A stretch of DNA of 10,117 nucleotides from Candidatus Atribacteria bacterium. GTDB lineage: Bacteria; Atribacterota; Atribacteria; Atribacterales; Caldatribacteriaceae. The position numbers and the translations under genes were made by a program. Shown piece by piece: positions 6,934-10,117 of the stretch (position 1 is its first letter; every line of letters begins with the position of its first letter). The stretch spans positions 1 through 10,117 of the forward strand of contig JARRCQ010000038.1 in NCBI GenBank assembly GCA_029982105.1, given 5' to 3'. The notes under the pieces are model-generated. The model saw only the letters and a list, made by a program, of their open reading frames with translations, made no database searches and was not told the origin of the DNA.

Positions 6934-7932
6934 TTGATTAAAAAGAGCTGGGCTTTAGCGGTGATTATTTTAATCTTCCTTTGCATTTTATTTATATCCA
7001 GACTGAAACTCCAGGTTAATTATCTTTCTGCTTCTGAAAATGCATCTTCTTGTAACAATATGCCTATTCTCCAAGCGATTTATTCTGACCAATTTATCAT
7101 TTACTCTCCCTATTCAGAAGAAGATTTTCGATTTAAAGGTCAAATCCACTGTCACACTCAGGCCTCTGATGGAAATAATACTCCCCAGGAGATAATGGAA
7201 GCATACAGGTCCCTGGAATACCAGTTCGTGGCCATTACTGACCACGATTTAGTAACAAAAGACCCTGGAGTTCCGGGAATTTTATTTATTTCTGGAGTAG
7301 AAGAATCTTCTTCCTCAGGCCATATTTTAGGAATAGGAGTAAAAAGCCAAACCGATGAAACTCACCCAGATAAAGTTATTGATTATATTCAAGAAAAGGG
7401 GATAGCAATCTATGCTCATCCCAATCGGTGGTCATTTTCCAATGGCTGGTCTTTAAAGGAGTTATTATCCGCACCTGAGGCCTGGGGAATAGAGGTAATC
7501 AATGCTAAGAGATGGAGGACTAATGCAGAAAATAAGTGGGACGCCTTATTAACCCGGGGATACCAAATCTGGGGAACAGCTGGAGATGACTGTCATTCAA
7601 TAACCCAAGATATTAACCAGGCGTGGATAGTAGTAGCAACTCCTCATTTGAGTGAAGATAATATCATCACCGCCTTGCGGAATGGTAATTTCTATTCTAC
7701 TGAAGGCCCTGACCTTTCGGTGAGAGTCTATCCTGATAGGATTATAGCTCGCACCAATGCAGAGGCCACAATTGAGTGGATTACAAAAGGAGGAACAAAA
7801 AGCAAGGTAACTTCAGGAGTTACAGAGGATAGCTATTTTATTAAAGGAGATGAGGGCTATATAAGGGTAGCAATAATTCGAGATGAGGATCAGAAAAAAG
7901 CTTTAGGACAACCTGTTTTTATCGAGCGATGA
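6934..7932 (+). CDS. membrane-anchored or exported PHP-domain metallohydrolase (CehA/McbA type)
   Basis: A predicted metal-dependent phosphoesterase-like hydrolase of 332 residues acting outside the cytoplasmic membrane. The N-terminus IKKSWALAVIILIFLCILFI is a signal peptide or signal anchor with no lipobox. The PHP domain spans about 65-235: IHCHTQASDG (H72, H74, D79), AITDHD (D103, H104), SGVEE (E123), SGHILGIG (H130), YAHPNRW (H162) and GDDCHS (D219, H221), which is the complete metal-ligand set. The last 70 residues (from about 260) resemble the β-rich tail of this family, ending in a GQPVFIER-like strand. The start is TTG with AAAGGGGA seven bases upstream; a longer form from 6865 is less likely. 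It is transcribed divergently from the thiamine operon and stands alone, so its substrate cannot be read from context. Relatives are annotated as carbaryl hydrolase-like, but that activity should not be assumed. Confidence 0.85.
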   Translation: MIKKSWALAVIILIFLCILFISRLKLQVNYLSASENASSCNNMPILQAIYSDQFIIYSPYSEEDFRFKGQIHCHTQASDGNNTPQEIMEAYRSLEYQFVAITDHDLVTKDPGVPGILFISGVEESSSSGHILGIGVKSQTDETHPDKVIDYIQEKGIAIYAHPNRWSFSNGWSLKELLSAPEAWGIEVINAKRWRTNAENKWDALLTRGYQIWGTAGDDCHSITQDINQAWIVVATPHLSEDNIITALRNGNFYSTEGPDLSVRVYPDRIIARTNAEATIEWITKGGTKSKVTSGVTEDSYFIKGDEGYIRVAIIRDEDQKKALGQPVFIER

Positions 7933-8002
7933 GTGTAAGTTCTCTAAATCTTTCTGTTGGTTCACCATCATCCTTCAGTTCTTTACCTAAGAGGTTTAAC
8001 AC
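7919..8002 (-). pseudogene. short coding-like fragment, possibly a gene relict
   Basis: On the minus strand, a frame opening at a GTG (8002-8000) encodes about 27 residues including GKELKDDGEPTERFREL and ends in TAA at 7919-7921, inside the 3' end of the PHP gene. The frame continues open upstream to 8086 but with an unconvincing hydrophobic stretch. The acidic and basic composition and codon choice look protein-like, yet it is too short to assign. It could be a leftover of a disrupted gene or pure chance. The plus-strand frame here is Ser-rich, as expected for an antisense reading. Confidence 0.15.
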
Positions 8003-8063
8003 ACCTTTTATAGTTAACCGCAACAGCCTACGGCATAAGCAAAAAACATTAAAGACAAGAAGT

Positions 8064-8096
8064 AAAAAACCACTGAGGAAAAACATTCCTCAGTGG
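8064..8096 (-). terminator. strong intrinsic terminator, minus strand
   Basis: A perfect 11-bp stem CCACTGAGGAA / TTCCTCAGTGG with loop TGTTT is followed on the minus strand by six T residues (8064-8069). It ends any minus-strand transcript from the ABC permease genes, about 225 bases beyond the permease stop codon. On the plus strand the hairpin is not followed by T residues, so it would not be efficient for the PHP transcript. Confidence 0.9.
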
Positions 8097-8194
8097 AACA
8101 AAGCCCTCTTATCAACCTGACTATAAGAGAAAAGACCACCGGAGTAAAAATGGCTAACCTTCCTCAAAATACGATACTTAATTTTTTCAAGCAT
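8090..8194 (-). CDS. possible 34-residue small protein
   Basis: The minus-strand ATG at 8194 opens a frame for 34 residues beginning MLEKIKYRILRKVSHFY, a basic peptide without a clear membrane segment. Its TGA stop lies within the first arm of the terminator hairpin. AAGG lies about five bases upstream of the ATG, a weak ribosome binding site. I do not recognise the peptide. It may be a real small protein, a gene remnant or a chance frame. Confidence 0.2.
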   Translation of the reverse strand: MLEKIKYRILRKVSHFYSGGLFSYSQVDKRALFH

Positions 8195-8243
8195 ATTGCC
8201 TTATAGCCTGTTTTTACCTTTTGCTTCTTCCCGTTAATCATTA

Positions 8244-8273
8244 ACTATAAAGCCTACCCATTTTGCATCACAA
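8244..8273 (-). promoter_or_regulatory. candidate promoter downstream of the permease genes
   Basis: Minus strand TTGTGA, 18 bases, TATAGT (4/6 and 5/6 matches to sigma-70-type consensus boxes). It would drive the short RNA ending at 8064. Such pairs arise by chance in AT-rich intergenic DNA, so confidence is low. Confidence 0.3.
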
Positions 8274-8275
8274 AT

Positions 8276-8304
8276 GCCGAGGGAGAGAAAGTATCTCCCC
8301 CAGC
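8276..8304 (-). terminator. stem-loop just after the MalG-like permease gene
   Basis: On the minus strand GCTGGGGGAGA pairs with TCTCCCTCGGC (11 bp including two G-U pairs) around a seven-base loop. It starts 17 bases after the permease stop. The following bases (ATTTGTGATG) are only weakly T-rich, so it may be a partial terminator or a 3'-end stabiliser placed before the main terminator at 8064-8096. Confidence 0.45.
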
Positions 8305-8321
8305 CGATATTTTATAAATCA

Positions 8322-9167
8322 TCAACCTTTTACCGCACCAAAGGTCAGTCCTTGTACTATATAACGCTGCACGGTAAGAGCTAAAATAGTAGGGGGAACT
8401 ACAGCCATAAGCATACGAGTAGCCACATACCAAAATTGAATTCCCTGAGTATCCTGAGTGCCAGCAATTAAAACAGTCATAGGTACAGCCTTAGAATAGG
8501 ACATAATGAAGGCAAAAAGGAATTCATTCCAAGCGAAAGCAAAGCAAATAATCCCTGCCGCCACCAAGGCGGGAGCAGCTAGGGGTAGGGCAATACGGCT
8601 AAAAACCTGAAAACGAGAACAACCATCCACCAAGGCTGATTCTTCTATTTCTTCAGGAAGGTCTCGGAAAGCATCCCTAGTTACTAAAACAGCAAAGGGA
8701 ATACCAAAGGTAGCATTTATTAGTACTAAACCTAACACTGAATCAATAAGCCCCAAATTTTTAAAGATAAGGAAAAAGGGGATAACTACTGCCGCAGGAG
8801 GCAAAAACCGCTGAGAGAGAATCCACATAGTTATATCCCGATTTCTAATTCGGTGGTATTTATAACGAGCTAAGCCGTATCCAGCTAAAGAACCAACACA
8901 AAGGGACATAATTGCTGAACACACCCCAATAATGAGCGAATTTTTCAACCCTCGGCCAATCTCTTGGCCTCGCATTTGAAGCTCGGAACGCCAATTATCT
9001 AAAGTAGGCTGGAATTGGACAAAGGGGATAAAAGACAACCTAAAAACATCAGCTGGTTTTTTAACCGAGGTTATCACTGCCCAATAAAAAGGAAAAAGCA
9101 TCCAAATCATAGCTATGGCTATCACTATCCACAAAATAACATTAGTCCATCTACGCTTCTTTTTCAT
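8322..9167 (-). CDS. carbohydrate ABC transporter permease, MalG-like (CUT1)
   Basis: An inner-membrane subunit of a sugar or polyol importer, 281 residues with six predicted membrane segments: the first at about 10-32 ending in FPFYWAVITSVK, further ones near 75-98, 112-135, 143-163, 198-222 and 250-270. The ATPase-contact EAA loop reads EESALVDGCSRFQVFSRIALP (175-195). The segment ILSQRFLPPAAVVIPFF and the length fit CUT1 permeases. A TTG at 9185 overlaps the previous stop and would add six residues, but it has no ribosome binding site. GAGGGGGGTG (9174-9183) is six bases before the ATG at 9167, giving the usual KKKRRW N-terminus. It follows the partner permease by 14 bases. The substrate cannot be told from the permease alone. 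No ATPase gene follows, so a shared MsmK/UgpC-type ATPase encoded elsewhere, or a gene outside the window, is likely. Confidence 0.92.
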   Translation of the reverse strand: MKKKRRWTNVILWIVIAIAMIWMLFPFYWAVITSVKKPADVFRLSFIPFVQFQPTLDNWRSELQMRGQEIGRGLKNSLIIGVCSAIMSLCVGSLAGYGLARYKYHRIRNRDITMWILSQRFLPPAAVVIPFFLIFKNLGLIDSVLGLVLINATFGIPFAVLVTRDAFRDLPEEIEESALVDGCSRFQVFSRIALPLAAPALVAAGIICFAFAWNEFLFAFIMSYSKAVPMTVLIAGTQDTQGIQFWYVATRMLMAVVPPTILALTVQRYIVQGLTFGAVKG

Positions 9168-9173
9168 CAACCG

Positions 9174-9183
9174 CACCCCCCTC
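9174..9183 (-). promoter_or_regulatory. ribosome binding site that fixes the MalG-like start
   Basis: Minus strand GAGGGGGGTG, six bases before the ATG at 9167 and overlapping the MalF-like stop codon. It favours the ATG over the in-frame TTG at 9185, which would place this site inside the coding sequence. Confidence 0.65.
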
Positions 9184-10060
9184 AATCATAGTTTGAACCA
9201 TAACGGCGGAAAAAGATTTGGCTAACCACTAACACCATAAGTAGTAAAACTACTGCTGTAGCCGTAGCCGAGCCTAGGTCCTGATCTCTCAAACCATTGG
9301 TATAAACATTAAAAGTCAAAGTTCGGGTAGCTAAGCCTGGACCTCCATTGGTTAGAGCAAAGGGCAAGTCAAAAACTTTAAAAGCTTCTACAGTACGTAA
9401 AATGATTACTGTTCCAAGAGTAGGGCTTATAAGAGGTAAAGTTATATGGCGAAATATCTCCCAGCCCGAAGCGCTATCCAAACTCGCTGCTTCATAAAGG
9501 TCTCGAGGTGCAGCTTGTAGAGCAGCTAATAGAACCAAAAAAGCAAAAGGAGTCCACTGCCACATATCAGCAATTAAAACCGAAATCAAAGCCCACCGAG
9601 GATGAGAAAGCCAGGGGATAGTATTAGCTCCTAAAGCTTGCAAAAAATTGTTAACTGGTCCACCTTCTTCATAAAGAATAATCATAAACATATAACCCAG
9701 AGCTACAGAAGCAGTAAAAAGAGGAGTGGTACAAATAGTGCGAAAAATTTGCACTCCTTTCATTTGCCGATTAAAAAGCAGAGCAAGTAGTAATCCCAAA
9801 CCTACGGTTAATATAACACTGAAAATCACAAAAGTCACAGTTACCCGAAAAGCATTCCAAAAGCGATAATCGGAAAGAACGTTAATATAGTTTCCTAGAC
9901 CTACAAATTTAGTAACTCGTAAAAAGCGGGAACCATGAAAACTCAAATAAAGAGTGTAAAGAAGAGGAAAAATAGTAAAAACCAACAACCAAACAATAGA
10001 TGGAACAATAAAAAGATGTTTACCTTGCTCTTTGAGAGGAACTCTTTTTCCCTTATGCAA
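9182..10060 (-). CDS. carbohydrate ABC transporter permease, MalF-like (CUT1)
   Basis: An inner-membrane partner of the MalG-like subunit, 292 residues. A first membrane segment at about 15-40 (LFIVPSIVWLLVFTIFPLLY) is followed by the typical GLGNYINVLSDYRFWNAFRVT block at 54-74, then segments near 75-96, 112-130, 157-180, 212-232 and 265-285. The EAA loop is EAASLDSASGWEIFRHITLP (190-209), with DSA in place of the usual DGA. The FDLPFALTNGGPG block (230-242) is a clear family mark. The start is TTG, with AAGGTGAG (10067-10074) six bases upstream, and no better ATG exists nearby. The gene order suggests a binding-protein gene just beyond the right edge. Sequence flavour such as WLSHPRWAL with MWQWTPFAFLVLLAALQ recalls polyol or glycoside systems, but this is only an impression. 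Confidence 0.92.
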   Translation of the reverse strand: MHKGKRVPLKEQGKHLFIVPSIVWLLVFTIFPLLYTLYLSFHGSRFLRVTKFVGLGNYINVLSDYRFWNAFRVTVTFVIFSVILTVGLGLLLALLFNRQMKGVQIFRTICTTPLFTASVALGYMFMIILYEEGGPVNNFLQALGANTIPWLSHPRWALISVLIADMWQWTPFAFLVLLAALQAAPRDLYEAASLDSASGWEIFRHITLPLISPTLGTVIILRTVEAFKVFDLPFALTNGGPGLATRTLTFNVYTNGLRDQDLGSATATAVVLLLMVLVVSQIFFRRYGSNYD

Positions 10061-10099
10061 TCAAGGCTCACCTTCTTTCTCTCTTTCTCATAGAAAAGA

Positions 10100-10117
10100 G
10101 GCGGTGAGCTCACCGCC
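10100..10117 (-). terminator. hairpin upstream of the MalF-like gene, cut by the window edge
   Basis: The last 18 bases are a perfect palindrome, GGCGGTGAGCTCACCGCC. On the minus strand it precedes TCTTTTCT and then, about 40 bases on, the permease start. It may be the (partial) terminator or attenuating hairpin between an upstream gene, probably the substrate-binding protein, and the permeases; such hairpins lower permease expression relative to the binding protein. The stem may extend beyond the window. Confidence 0.45.

Larger units (their letters stand above)
8064..8237 (-). ncRNA. candidate small RNA or small-ORF transcript
   Basis: Between the permease gene and its strong terminator lies a promoter-like pair on the minus strand: TTGTGA (8268-8273), an 18-base spacer, and TATAGT (8244-8249). 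Transcription from about 8237 to the terminator would give an RNA of about 170 bases. It could be a small regulatory RNA, a processed 3'UTR product of the ABC operon, or the message for the 34-residue frame at 8090-8194. No known RNA family is recognised. This is inference from signal placement only. Confidence 0.25.

Noticed and set aside
7929..8120. Plus-strand 63-codon frame overlapping the PHP stop as ATGA
   Set aside because: The protein is Ser-, Lys- and Arg-rich without recognisable features, has no ribosome binding site, and runs through the terminator hairpin. The opposite strand looks more protein-like.
8199..8208. The 10-mer GGCTATAAGG (minus strand) also seen at 98-107 (plus strand)
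   Set aside because: Surrounding bases do not match beyond about 11 positions, so a chance match is likely and no repeat family can be claimed.
1..10117. CRISPR arrays, tRNA or rRNA genes, intact transposases, toxin-antitoxin or phage genes
   Set aside because: None was seen on either strand. No regularly spaced repeats and no tRNA cloverleaf sequence were found by eye.

Overview
The window comes from an AT-rich bacterial genome, probably an anaerobe. An aldo/keto reductase carries two 4Fe-4S cluster motifs, UUG and GUG starts are common, ribosome binding sites are strong (AAGGAGG type), and genes are packed with 4-11 base overlaps. The gene types fit low-GC anaerobes such as Firmicutes, Thermotogota or Atribacterota, but nothing here settles the phylum.

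Region 1 (129-6790, minus strand) is a thiamine salvage operon. It starts from a promoter near 6760-6789. Its leader holds a TPP riboswitch (about 6658-6742) followed by an intrinsic terminator (6614-6649). Next come cytX (predicted hydroxymethylpyrimidine transporter), thiM (thiazole kinase), thiE (thiamine phosphate synthase), thiL (thiamine monophosphate kinase) and thiD (HMP/HMP-P kinase). Together they import and activate the pyrimidine, activate the thiazole, join the two and phosphorylate the product to TPP. No de novo genes (thiC, thiG, thiH, thiS) are present in the window. A DUF72/YecE-family gene overlaps the end of thiD. An aldo/keto reductase with a C-terminal ferredoxin-like domain follows 52 bases later, and both probably share the transcript. 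A perfect 30-base palindrome touches the last stop codon.

Region 2 (6865-7932, plus strand) is a single divergent gene for an exported or membrane-anchored PHP-domain metallohydrolase of the CehA/McbA type. Its start is better placed at 6934 than at 6865.

Region 3 (7933-8321) has no convincing protein gene. It holds a very good minus-strand intrinsic terminator (8064-8096), a second hairpin just after the permease gene (8276-8304), a promoter-like pair between them that would make a short RNA of about 170 bases, and some short coding-like fragments.

Region 4 (8322-10060, minus strand) encodes the two inner-membrane permeases of a CUT1-type carbohydrate ABC importer, MalF-like then MalG-like. 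A binding-protein gene probably lies beyond the right edge, where a hairpin ends the window. No ATPase gene is visible.

I saw no defence system, CRISPR array or intact mobile element. The most interesting points are the readable switch mechanism of the TPP leader, the two unexplained passenger genes of the thiamine operon, and the possible small RNA unit in region 3.
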